Positions 1 through 9,559 of a stretch of DNA of 64,000 bases are shown here, one piece after another. The position numbers and the translations under genes are program-made. The stretch's first letter is position 1. Every line of letters begins with the position of its first letter. A model generated the notes under the pieces. It had not been told where the DNA came from. It worked only from the letters and a program-made list of their open reading frames with translations, and made no database searches. The DNA comes from Stemphylium vesicarium (Eukaryota > Ascomycota > Dothideomycetes > Pleosporales > Pleosporaceae), in the NCBI GenBank assembly GCA_004380135.1, contig QXCR01000041.1, positions 280,799 to 344,798 on the forward strand. The letters are read 5' to 3'.

Positions 1-476
1 GTCGCATTAGGTGCATGGTGGTAGTGGTGGTGATGGCCCTTTTTCTTGTGCGCTTTTTCCTTGTCCTTTTTGCTCTCGGTCGTGTTTGGGCGCGACAAAA
101 GCTCCTCTTCCTCGTCGACCTCGTCCCTAACATCTCGCGGCCTGCTGTCCCACGCAATAATCGCACTCCTCTTGAAATGCTTGACCACCATCCTCCTCAC
201 TCCCTTTCCCACTTCTCCCTCCTCGACGGGCACATAGCTTTTCGGTATGGCCGACAACACTGTCCTATTCGTGTAGATGCGCGTCGAGTAGATCAACAAC
301 ACAATCAGACTGGTGAGCAGATAGACGCCGCCAATAACGAAGAGCTTCTGGATCTCATCCGACTTGATGGACTGGTATATCGTGTCGGCGGGCGTGACTG
401 CAAGGAATAGGATCAGGATTATGAGAAGCGCCGTGTACGTGGTCGAGTACCAGATGCGGAAGAGGGGAATGCGCAT
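1..476 (-). CDS. DLT1: DLT1-type membrane protein (defect at low temperature 1), 5' part
   Basis: The frame is open from an ATG at 476 on the minus strand to the window edge, so the C-terminus lies outside. The protein begins MRIPLFRIWYSTTYTALL, which I recognise as the start of fungal DLT1 proteins. Two hydrophobic segments follow (about residues 14-30 and 46-66) separated by the family-like motif TPADTIYQSI, then TRIYTNRTVLSAIPKSYVPV and a soluble part. An acidic stretch and a Lys/His-rich run (KKKGHHHH) occur near residues 127-155. In yeast DLT1 mutants grow poorly in the cold; the molecular role is unknown. No intron is seen. It is transcribed away from the GH47 gene. The family assignment is from memory of conserved residues. 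Confidence 0.8.
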   Translation of the reverse strand, partial: MRIPLFRIWYSTTYTALLIILILFLAVTPADTIYQSIKSDEIQKLFVIGGVYLLTSLIVLLIYSTRIYTNRTVLSAIPKSYVPVEEGEVGKGVRRMVVKHFKRSAIIAWDSRPRDVRDEVDEEEELLSRPNTTESKKDKEKAHKKKGHHHHYHHAPNA

Positions 477-1173
477 GGCTGCGACGGCCGTGGTGACGAT
501 AGCAGTAGGAGGGCGTAAGGAAGGTATGCATGGAGATGAAAATAATTACAAATTAGCGCTACGTGACAAGTGGTCGTGGCTACATGACGAGAGGATAGAG
601 TGAGCATCGCGTCATGCCATCATGGTGTTTGTGATTAAGGAGGAAGGCGCCAGGGCCAAGCTACCGACTACCGACATGCAGATTCGCCCCACATGTTCGT
701 TCACCTGTTTCCCACACACCGTTTTGAGGGCACCAACAAAATTCCGTGTGATGCTCGAAATCTCCTTAGGCATTCTTGATCAGCTTTGGGAATTTTGATC
801 TCGTACATTTTGCACACTCCGCTCACCCCTCTTCCCGCCTAGACGCTCCAGGCAATCTAACGTGTAGGCTTCACATGTCCGCCAACGTCTCGCCATAGAA
901 ACAATAGCCGATATTCACACAGCAATCACGCATCGGCCTGGAAACGTTTCGAAACAAACCGTCATGGAATACAGGATGTTGCTGGCCTCGTGTGCCACCA
1001 TCAGCCAACTGATACACGCAACGATGCGCATTGTCTTCTCCACAAAGTTTACGCCTAATATTGAAATGGCCGAAACATGACATGCTCCAGACACGCCACC
1101 GCAAATTTCTACTTATCTCCGTGTATACTGCGCAAAGCGTATTGTCCTTGGTCTTCTCAAACTCTCCGTCATC
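477..1173. other. Divergent intergenic region between DLT1 and GH47 gene
   Basis: About 700 bp that must hold both 5' UTRs and promoters. Only short unsupported open frames are present and no RNA gene or repeat was recognised. Confidence 0.5.
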
Positions 1174-2964
1174 ATGCATACTCGCAAAGGCTCCTTTGGC
1201 CTGGGCGTGTGGCCCGCCAGGTCGCGGACGGGCACAAAATGGTTAGGACTTCTCTTTTTCATTTCTCTCTCAGTCTTGTTCTTTTATCACATCGATCTCT
1301 CCGTTCGGTCTATTCCTTCTCTCTCACCTACGCCTTCCTGTCCTGATACGCCTTCATACTATTCTCTGGTAACCCCACTTAATCACAGCTTCAACTGGAG
1401 AATTGCCACCATTCAACACTACCCCGTGGAGAGACTGACACGGCTTCCGTCCCGCACACGAGAACATTCACTGAAAATACAGTATGACTTCAGCATGGCC
1501 AAACCTTCCTATCGAGGCATAGTGGTGCGCAAGCGTCGTCAAGCCGCCATAAAAGCAACATTCGAAGGATATTGGAGAGCCTACAAGCAAGGGGTGGTAG
1601 AGGACGGGAAGCTACAGATAATGTTCACAGAACGCAGTTCTGCGGTCATTGGCAGTCTTGACACCCTCTGGATCATGGGACTCACCGCTGAATTTGAAAA
1701 GGCTGTGACCATTGTCGTTGAAATGGATCTGGCGCCCACCAACCAGTTACTAAGCTTGTCACAAACATCGCGGTTGTTGTCCGCGCTACTCGCAGCATAC
1801 GATCTCACGCCATGCAAAGATGGTCGCCTCCTAAACAAAGCCATGGAACTAGGCGACATGCTCTACACCTTCTTCGACACGCCCAACCGCATGCCAATCA
1901 CATCCTGGAACGCAACGAAAGCCGCGAATCGCGAGGAGCAAGCAGCAGCGCAGCATGCCACACCCGCTGATCTCATCTCCTACAGTCTTGCATTCACCAG
2001 GCTATCCCAACTCACAAACGACATGCGCTACCACGACGCCGTAACCCGCATCACCACCACTCTAGCCACCCAACAACCGACCACCAGAATCCCTGGTCTC
2101 TGGCCCACCTCCATGAACCCGCAAACTCTCGCCTTCGCAACCAACAACACTTTCAACCTCGACACTGCGTCCCTCTCCATCTACGCTGACCCTCTGCTTT
2201 TACCCCAACTCCTCGCCGTCTCCCCCACCACGTCGCCCTACACCATGCTATCCACCACCGCCATCGACGCGATAATAAAAAACCTGCTCTTCCGACCCAT
2301 CACGCCCAACAACGCCTCTATCCTCATGGCTAGCGCCGCGTACACGACTCCAAACGGCCATGTAACACGTACACACGCCATCTTCGCCTCTTCCTGTGCT
2401 CTCGGTAGCACTCTCGCCCTTTCCGCTGCTCTCACCCGTAATGCCACACACCTCACTTACGCGCGCTTCGTGGCGAAAGGCTGTATATGGACGTCGCTGC
2501 ACTCACCCTTCGCTTCTTCGACGAAAACGAATATAATGCCAGATAGCTTCTCCATGCTAGCTTGTTCGTCGGCCGATCTCAAGAATAGTGCTGAGGATTG
2601 TACGTTTAATCCGACCGTGTGGCCGCGACAAGAATACCCGGGCTTCGAGGAGGTGAAAGAGGCTGCGATGAGGGTGGTGGTAATCAGACCAGAGGTCGTC
2701 ATGAGTTTGTTTACGCTGTATAGGGCTACCGGGGAAGAGAGGTGGAGGGAGGTCGCGTGGGAAATGTGGGAGGGTGTTGAACAGGCTGTGAAGGAGAGGC
2801 TAGAGCAGGCACAGGACGAAAGTGTTGGAGACGACAAAGAGTTTACGAGGGTGGTACGGACGCTTAAGTACTTCTACCTGCTGTTCAGCGAGCCAAACGT
2901 CCTTATCTTGGACGACTGGGTGATTGGCAGCGACGGACATGCATTATGGGCCGGCAGTCAGTAA
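1174..2964 (+). CDS. Glycoside hydrolase family 47-like protein, divergent (alpha-1,2-mannosidase fold)
   Basis: An intronless 596-aa frame. The N-terminus has a signal-anchor segment (about residues 23-42, LGLLFFISLSVLFFYH), as in type II Golgi/ER mannosidases that trim N-glycans. Family 47 signatures appear in order: GYWRAYKQG (about 130), SLDTLWIMGL (about 160), FTRLSQLTND (about 272), RPEVVMSLFTLYRATG (about 505), LKYFYLLFSE (about 563) and a C-terminal VIGSDGHAL. Several positions differ from what I recall of active family members. The usual acidic residue in the LEFTRLSQ-type motif is Ala here, and the Ca2+-binding Thr-Glu of the terminal NTEAHP-like motif is Ser-Asp. The fold is clear; activity is uncertain and it could be a catalytically altered paralog. 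The start was chosen because it precedes the membrane anchor. It converges on the TBP gene. Confidence 0.82.
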   Translation: MHTRKGSFGLGVWPARSRTGTKWLGLLFFISLSVLFFYHIDLSVRSIPSLSPTPSCPDTPSYYSLVTPLNHSFNWRIATIQHYPVERLTRLPSRTREHSLKIQYDFSMAKPSYRGIVVRKRRQAAIKATFEGYWRAYKQGVVEDGKLQIMFTERSSAVIGSLDTLWIMGLTAEFEKAVTIVVEMDLAPTNQLLSLSQTSRLLSALLAAYDLTPCKDGRLLNKAMELGDMLYTFFDTPNRMPITSWNATKAANREEQAAAQHATPADLISYSLAFTRLSQLTNDMRYHDAVTRITTTLATQQPTTRIPGLWPTSMNPQTLAFATNNTFNLDTASLSIYADPLLLPQLLAVSPTTSPYTMLSTTAIDAIIKNLLFRPITPNNASILMASAAYTTPNGHVTRTHAIFASSCALGSTLALSAALTRNATHLTYARFVAKGCIWTSLHSPFASSTKTNIMPDSFSMLACSSADLKNSAEDCTFNPTVWPRQEYPGFEEVKEAAMRVVVIRPEVVMSLFTLYRATGEERWREVAWEMWEGVEQAVKERLEQAQDESVGDDKEFTRVVRTLKYFYLLFSEPNVLILDDWVIGSDGHALWAGSQ

Positions 2965-3519
2965 CAATCTCATATACATCACTAGCATGGCAACGCGGAC
3001 AAGTGTTATGATATCGTGATGACATTACTGCCTAGCCTGTCTCAAAGCCAAGGGTCATGTACACATATACGATGAATGATCATCATCCATCGATGAGGAA
3101 CTCTGGCGTCATATCGTCGACCCTTGCGAGCCCTCGGTGCGAACTTTTACGGTCGCACTCATCAACGCATCCTCGCGTTCCACCTTCCATCCAGTAAAGC
3201 AATCTCGGTTGTCGTCTCCACACGCCGCCCGCCGACGTAGTCATACCCCGTGAAGAAAATGAGAAGAGAAGAAAAGCCTTCGTTACCATGATTAAGCGAA
3301 GTCGAAGGCTGCCCATGTACAGATGTCTAATCGTGACTGGGAGTGTGATGTAGAGTTTTGAAAGTTTGAGTTAAGGGAAAGCCGACCACCGTTAACACCA
3401 TGCAATGCCGCAAATAAATGACAAGGTAGAAGAGAAGCGCTCAAGTGGTAGCCATGTCACCATGTAAGGTGTGAAGTCAAGGCTCGTGGTTGAAGCGGAT
3501 TCTGGGACTGTAAAGTTGC
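2965..3519. other. Convergent intergenic region (3' ends of GH47 gene and TBP)
   Basis: About 555 bp between two 3' ends. I see only short shadow frames and no repeat or RNA gene. Confidence 0.5.
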
Positions 3520-4377
3520 TCAAGACTTGCGGAAGTCCGACAAGACTGGGTAGATGAGCTCAAAGGCCTGGTAGATCTCCTCACGGACCTTGGCACCGGT
3601 GAGGACGATCTTGCCAGAGACGAAGATCAAGAGAACGATCCTAGGCTTCATCATACGGTAGATGAGACCAGGGAACAGTTCAGGCTCGTAAGACGAGAAA
3701 GTGTGATGGCGAGATGCGAGACCTTCGAGACGAATGGGGAAGCGGATATCGCAGGAGCCGACAATGTTCTGGATCTTGAAGTCCTACAATGATGTTAGCA
3801 CGGAGCCTTAAATACTTGATCCGACGCGACATACGGTGAACTTGGCACTGAACCCCAGCTTCTGAATAATCCGCGCATATTTGCGGGAAGCGAGGCGGCT
3901 GTCATCTTCAGATTTGGCACCGGTCACAACCATCTTTCCACTCGCAAAGACCAAAGCCGTCGTCTTGGGCTCACGAATACGCATGATGACGGCAGCGAAA
4001 CGCTTCGGGTTGTACTCGGCATTGCGGGCGTGGAGAGCGATGGTCTTGAGGTCTAGGCGAGCGGAGAGGTTGACGGTAGCCACAATGTTCTGCAAAGTTG
4101 GCACAATACCAGAGGGCACTTGGCCGTTCTGGGTATCGGGAGTAGCCGCGGGGGTAGCAACACCGTTCGCGTTGTCGGCAACCTGCTGAGTGTTCTGCTC
4201 AGTGGCAGGTGCAGTCATTTCCAAGTTCGCGCCTTGCGGGTACGAGAGAGAGCCGGGAGCCACGAACTGGGAGTGAAGGTTAGAACAAGTTTTTGGCAAG
4301 CGGGAAACATCACAATAGCTTACCGTCTGAGCCTGGGCGGCGGTGGACGGATGGGAGGTGAGAGAGTTGGGGTCCAT
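3520..4377 (-). CDS. SPT15: TATA-box-binding protein (TBP)
   Basis: Three exons on the minus strand: 4377-4324, 4266-3835 and 3783-3520, with introns of 57 and 51 nt (GTAAGC...CAG and GTATGT...CTAAC...TAG), giving 249 aa. Exon 1 encodes MDPNSLTSHPSTAAQAQT. A low-complexity Gln/Ala/Thr N-terminal tail follows. The saddle domain starts at SGIVPTLQNIVATVNL and contains both direct-repeat halves: KTIALHARNAEYNPKRFAAV with KTTALVFASGKMVVTGAK, then SYEPELFPGLIYRMMKPR with LLIFVSGKIVLTGAKVREEI. The protein ends LSDFRKS. TBP is the core factor of TFIID, SAGA, TFIIIB and SL1-type complexes. The first repeat has LSARLDLKTI where the usual sequence is LDCRLDLKTI, a mild difference. An earlier in-frame ATG at 4470 exists, but the 4377 start gives the expected N-terminus. 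Confidence 0.95.
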
Positions 4378-6771
4378 GATGAGATTATTGATTGGATTTG
4401 GAGCGATAGACGCTTGTGGAGAGGAGGCAGGAGAGCTACAAGCGAATGTGTCCCTCGCAAACGCCGACAAGTGTATCGTCGAGTGGGAGCTGTCGTGGGT
4501 ACGACGGCCGGGTTAGTGTGGAGATTAAGTGACCAAAAGCGTAGCCAGCAAGCCTTTGGCGGGGTAGGTAAGTCGATATATTGCGACTGCCTTGGGGCTG
4601 CGCGCGCCGATGGTAATCGCCTGTGACCTCTAATAGAGAGCGGATATGTGCAATTTGGCACACGGTATAGGTCACACCGAGATTTTGGAGTCGCAGTATT
4701 AGAGAGCGCGCAGTTGAAACGTGTGTTCGATCTGCGGCGGCGAGGTGTGGTGAGGTTGAGGTGTTGCGACAACGGCGGGCAAGGCGGAAATCTCGTCTAA
4801 AAGTTGGGGGAAGGCCGAGTACTTATAGTAGCTGGAGCCTGCGTGCCAAGCTCCTAGTGCGGCGCTAAGTGGCAGGGATGGGGCGGCGATTGGGGCTTAG
4901 CTTCACGGTTTCGGTAGCGAGAAGATTCTGCTGTGAGTAAAAGGGGCTTCCAGCATCGTGCGCAACCGCTTTCCCTTCACTCCCCAGCTTTCCCCCCTTC
5001 GCATATGCACCCTTCCAGTCGGTGAAGTAGCTGCCGTGGCGGCGGTCCTTTGCAGCGCAGCGCCGTGCAGTGCAGCCCTCTCTTTTTTCATGCCGGAAGG
5101 TGCAGTCGTCGTGATGTTTGCTGCCGTACTGATCATCGCAGGTCGCCGCTGCCTTACCTCATTACCAGCGATGACGACGCACTGACCCGGATTGAGCGAA
5201 GACCCAAATCCAGCCCGTCCACTCGACCCCGTCGCCTCACTTGCCGCACCACCGTCACCTTCAACGGCGCAGAAAACGAAAGAAATTTTCTGAGCAACAC
5301 GTTTCCTCAGCTTTTGCTGCTTCAGTTGCCGCCCTTGACAATCTGCGCAACCCCCCTGAGACAGGTGCGACAGACTGCGCCTCCCATGCTTTGTCTGCGC
5401 GTGCAACCCTCTCTCAACATCGCCAACGACGCCGTCCACACTTTCCGCGATAGCGACAACGATCAGGTTACTTTGGGGCCATGTAGCAAACAGCAATCAG
5501 GCTAAGACGTGGGGTTGTTGGTAGAGACAGGTGGTGTTGGAAAGGTGCAGCCTGGTGCGCGCGTTTCTGGGGTGGCGTGGGCCCTCGCCTATGACTCACG
5601 ATTGCGCTGACCGGAAACGAGACACGCCTGGCCTTGGTTCCGGTCAACATCAGCGCTTGCGTCTGTATTGCACTTGTTGATTCTGTCCCATCGAGAATAC
5701 TCACAAAGTTTTCTTGACGGTGTCGTGGTTCTGTCATCACTTGCAGATTTATCTTGTGTTGGTGTAGGCACTTTAGGCAGCAAAGCCGACATGCAGCATT
5801 CGGCAGTATTCTGTTAATACTGGGATACCCGTAGAAGACGACGGTAAGACTGATATATTTGACATGGAAATGGTAAGTATGCAGAGGCAGGGCCAAGCTC
5901 ATGCGTATCATATCAAGCGCACGTCAATGCGATTTATAATCGCTTCCCGTAGTACAACTGATAAGAGCATCACATCCCAATACCACACCTTTTACCTCGG
6001 TGAGTCATGCAAACTTTAAGCCTCGTGGCCAAGCTTCGTGTAAACCAAGAAACAAACTCTATCGCCCATCAGGGTCGCGGACGCCGGGGGAAAAAACTAC
6101 CAACTGCATTGTTGTATGACTAAGCCGACGACGGCATGTCGGCGTGCGCGACCCATGCCGATCAACAAGCAAGACACTGACCCTGCCGCATCCTTCCTCC
6201 CTCAACATCATCAACCCGTCCACACAGTGTTCTCTCTCAGCCCCATCTGCCAGTTCAGTGCTTTTACTATTGAGTATGCAAACATCAAGAGGTAACATTA
6301 ATTAACGAAATACAAGCCATTAGGCGATGCAAAGAAAGAAAAATATGATTGTTCTTGTTAAGGAGTGTAAGCCATGCTACAGACAATAACGAGCAGCCCT
6401 CAATCAATCCTTCAACCGACTTGTCAACCCCTTTTTTGAACTATGCGATTTAGAACTTGATAGGGGTTGAACGTCGTTGACTTGGAGTCACTACTATGCG
6501 CTAAAATCCAGTCTCTACTGTTCTTTCCTTTCTCCCTCCTCCTCTCTTCCTTTCTCTTTCTTCCCTCCCCCCTTTCCCCTCTCTCCTTCTCCCTGCCTCG
6601 TCCCTTCCATCTTCTTTGACACCCCCATTCACTTCCCTCCTTTCTTACTTGTCCGTGCTGAGCGCTGTTGCCATGACCATTACATACACGTCATACTGAG
6701 CATGTCCCCAAATGCCCGAGTTCTCTCTCACTCGAGTCCTCGTTTTTCACGGCCGACTCCATAACGGATTC
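4378..6771. other. Long intergenic region upstream of TBP
   Basis: 2.4 kb without a recognisable gene. It contains overlapping open frames at 4903-5505 on both strands with no known motif, and a pyrimidine-rich tract (CT-rich, about 6520-6660). Part must be the TBP promoter. A small unrecognised spliced gene cannot be excluded. Confidence 0.4.
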
Positions 6772-7362
6772 TCAGTTTTGTATTGGAATATCAAAATCGC
6801 CCAACATATCGATCGTACCCTCTGGCTGACCAGTCATACCCTCATCACCTCGCTCTTGGACAATGTCAGGAAGTAGCGCGTTCTCCCGCACATGTTCATG
6901 GAGACTGCAGTTGCGAGAGTTGCCATGCATCCTTCGCGCAGCAGGTTCTCCCATATCGCGTACGTCCAGATATTCCGTCGATAGTAGCCACGACCCTATA
7001 TCCTCATCCGTGTACTTCTTGCATTGCTCTCCGAAGAGCACGGCCCTGCATGTCGGACATGTGTTGTGCTTCGTTAGCCACCGCCCCAGACAATTGTAGC
7101 AGAAGCAGTGCCCACACGCATTTATCCGTAACATGCAGTTGTAAGGCGATGGCGTGATGCGAGGCATGAGAAACCCGTTGCCGATTCCGGGACAGAAGAG
7201 AAGAGTCATGGTCGCATGCTTGGTCTTTAGAATTCGAGTGACGGGGGGGTGAGGTTTTGAGGCATGGGATATGGCTTCCCAGCAGACGCCACATTCCTCG
7301 TCGTAGGTGGTGGAGCGTGTTGTGCCTTCTTGCAGGAAGGTAGATCGGCAGGGTAGTCGCAT
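6772..7362 (-). CDS. RING-HC finger protein (putative E3 ubiquitin ligase)
   Basis: A 196-aa protein if it starts at the ATG at 7362, which sits in a good fungal context (accaacaagacATG). The open frame extends further upstream without a good start. The RING is canonical C3HC4: C24-x2-C27, then C83-x-H85-x2-C88-x2-C91 (ACGHCFCYNCLGRW) and C102-x2-C105 (TCPTCR). The loop between the first and second ligand pairs is unusually long (55 residues). RING domains recruit ubiquitin-conjugating enzymes. No substrate-binding domain is visible; the C-terminal 90 residues are unremarkable. A damaged RING-like gene lies just upstream on the same strand, and another is at 54.4-54.9 kb. Confidence 0.75.
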   Translation of the reverse strand: MRLPCRSTFLQEGTTRSTTYDEECGVCWEAISHASKPHPPVTRILKTKHATMTLLFCPGIGNGFLMPRITPSPYNCMLRINACGHCFCYNCLGRWLTKHNTCPTCRAVLFGEQCKKYTDEDIGSWLLSTEYLDVRDMGEPAARRMHGNSRNCSLHEHVRENALLPDIVQERGDEGMTGQPEGTIDMLGDFDIPIQN

Positions 7363-7853
7363 GTCTTGTTGGTGGTAGATGTAGCGATATTCGTTGAGTA
7401 TATGAAGGAAAAAACAATTATCGTAGAAGAAATACCTGTACAGAACTGAAGCGAAATACGTAAGGTGTTCAATTGAGAAAAGATGAAATGATGTGATTTT
7501 GAACAGGGGTAGGAAAAACTGCGGCAACCTGGAGGGTGCTGTACCCATAATGTGGACCAATGTAAATGACTTGCATTACCATGGCTCGACCTGCTTGGAT
7601 CGCTACCTTGGCTAGAGGAAATGACTCTGGTTGGGCCCCAGCAGCACAATCCTGTAATCCTATCGTAGTATCAAACCCCGAGATGTCGCCATCGAATATT
7701 ACGAGATTCAACCGTTGAGCAACACCATAATCAATAGCACTTCCAGGATGAGATTTTGTCGTAGATATCCATCTGCTACGTGTCAGTCATGTAGAATCTG
7801 TAGTAATCGTCTGCGTACCCCATGTTCAACTAATCCGTGGAGCCTGACGTATC
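7363..7853. other. Intergenic region between two RING-type genes
   Basis: About 490 bp. Minus-strand frames (7469-7711 and 7227-7649) are open but lack an ATG in good context and match nothing I know. They are probably 5' leader sequence of the RING gene. Confidence 0.35.
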
Positions 7854-8409
7854 TTATTTTTCTTCCTCTTCCCCCTCTCCCTCAGCATAGTCATCGTCCT
7901 TGTCTTCATCCTCGCCAAAGTCCATGTCCTCGTCGCTATCATAGAAGTCGTTGTCGGAGAGTGTGAAACCATCATTTTTCACCTGTTTCTCCTTCGTCCT
8001 CATCTTGTCCATTTCGATCTTATGTGTCTGCTTCTGTCGTGCATGTTCTCGCTCTTGATGCGCCATCAAGCGTGCAACGACCATCATGACTGCCCTCTCG
8101 ACATACTCTGGAACCAGTGATTGAGTGACGTTATTGACATCCTCCTGCGTAATTGGATCGCCAGTGGCTTCAAAGATCAATGTGACCAACGTCGATCCAG
8201 GCGTCCGGACATTCTTTGCCGACAAGGTGGCCACATGCGGTGATTCGGACGGCGGCATGGAGCTTTGATTGAGGTTGGCGGGGTTGATTGAGGTGAAGCG
8301 CAAGAGGGTCGAGGCAGATTGGGCAATCTTGTGAAGCGTGCGCATGCGACGGCTTCATCGGCTCAAGACCGAAACACTTGAATGCCTCTTTGCCGGAAAA
8401 GACCGTCAT
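7854..8409 (-). pseudogene. RING-like gene disrupted inside the zinc finger
   Basis: An ATG at 8409 opens a frame with a RING start: C29-P-I-C32, then C59-G-H61-LVGKEC67 (the CGHxxG...C form frequent in fungal RING proteins) and AWIDVGH. The expected final C-x2-C pair is absent and the frame stops at TGA (8172-8170, after HIDL). In a second frame, overlapping, the sequence continues FEATGDPITQEDVNNVTQSL (from about 8178), a Lys/Glu-rich helix and a long acidic tail ending at 7854. The two parts read as one protein if a short deletion removed the last zinc-ligand pair and shifted the frame. A functional truncated protein or an unusual splice is possible, but no GT-AG pair of sensible size restores the finger. 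Confidence 0.55.
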
Positions 8410-9559
8410 TGTAACTTGATTCGCGCTTGATCCCGTGCTGATTGCGGTTTGAGAGGAGATTCAAGGAGTTGAAATCGAGTTTGTTGCAATCCGTGGGGTG
8501 AGAGTGGGGGTCGTTCTTTCCCTGAATGCGTACCCTATGAGGTGAAGTAGCGCACGGTCGTCACTCTTTGTCGCAGGAGATTCTGTTTCTTTCGCGTGAG
8601 TTATTCCGTCATATGAGTAGAGTGTGGACTCATTTATAGCTTTTGCGAGGAAAAATACGGGCAATGCGGATATTCTGGTGGTCGCTCGACTTGACCATGG
8701 TTCGCGATCATGCCCATTAAACCTCACCCATGTTCCATGCCGTCAACCCGCGCTGGCAATTCTAGCATACTCCATACCGCCGGAAATAGGGCGTCTCCTG
8801 TGTAACGTGTATTCTCGAGAGCGAAGTTTCGGATCACGAGGAAGTCATTGTATACCACTAGCTCTCGGTGGGCTGCAGTGGGTCCCGACGTTCGTCGAAC
8901 TGATGTAGACAGGCGTATGTGAGGTCCTGCTAGTTATAGTCCGAGGATGTCGTGATTGTAGTAGGAAGCTTGTTTGCGCACCGAACTGACCTCATTGGAG
9001 ATAGCGCACCAGTGACTAAGCCCCTGCAACCCATGCGGCAGCTGCGCCTTTCGACGGTGAAGATGACTGTAATCACTTTGAGACGATTGGGCAGCGGCTC
9101 TTCCAACCTGTGCCATCTGCCTACACCACACGATCGGCCGTGGCACCTAGCCAGGGTCTGTCGACTCTACCACCGGTTCTGTCCTTTTGGAGAGATGCAA
9201 TTTTGTCCCTTCGACTCACACTGCTGCCGTTGTGGTGAGTGAATCTTCAGGATACAGGCGAAAACGGCACTGGCGGACATCCAAACAACCGGGGCTATTG
9301 AGCGTGTAAAGCTCCTTGCTTGTTGGGTAAAGCTCCATTGATCCTGGTTTGCTAGCACTACGATATTGATGATGTTCCATATGCTCTTGAGCTCGGCGCG
9401 AAGAGAATAGATTCAATACTATCATAACAACCCTTTAGTAAGAAATCATCATACGAATGCTCATGGCTACCTATACCTAACACCCAAAGCGCTTGCTGCA
9501 ACGCCAGACCAGACTGAATCCCAGTGGTCCCAGACCCATGTCATAAACGATGCATAAAA
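8410..9559. other. Intergenic region downstream of MRC1
   Basis: 1.15 kb with only short unsupported frames on both strands. No motif, repeat or RNA gene recognised. Confidence 0.4.

Noticed and set aside
15..410. 131-codon plus-strand frame at the window start
   Set aside because: It is opposite to DLT1; the minus frame gives the recognisable protein.
4903..5505. Overlapping open frames on both strands upstream of TBP
   Set aside because: Low-complexity composition, no known motif and no intron signals linking them.
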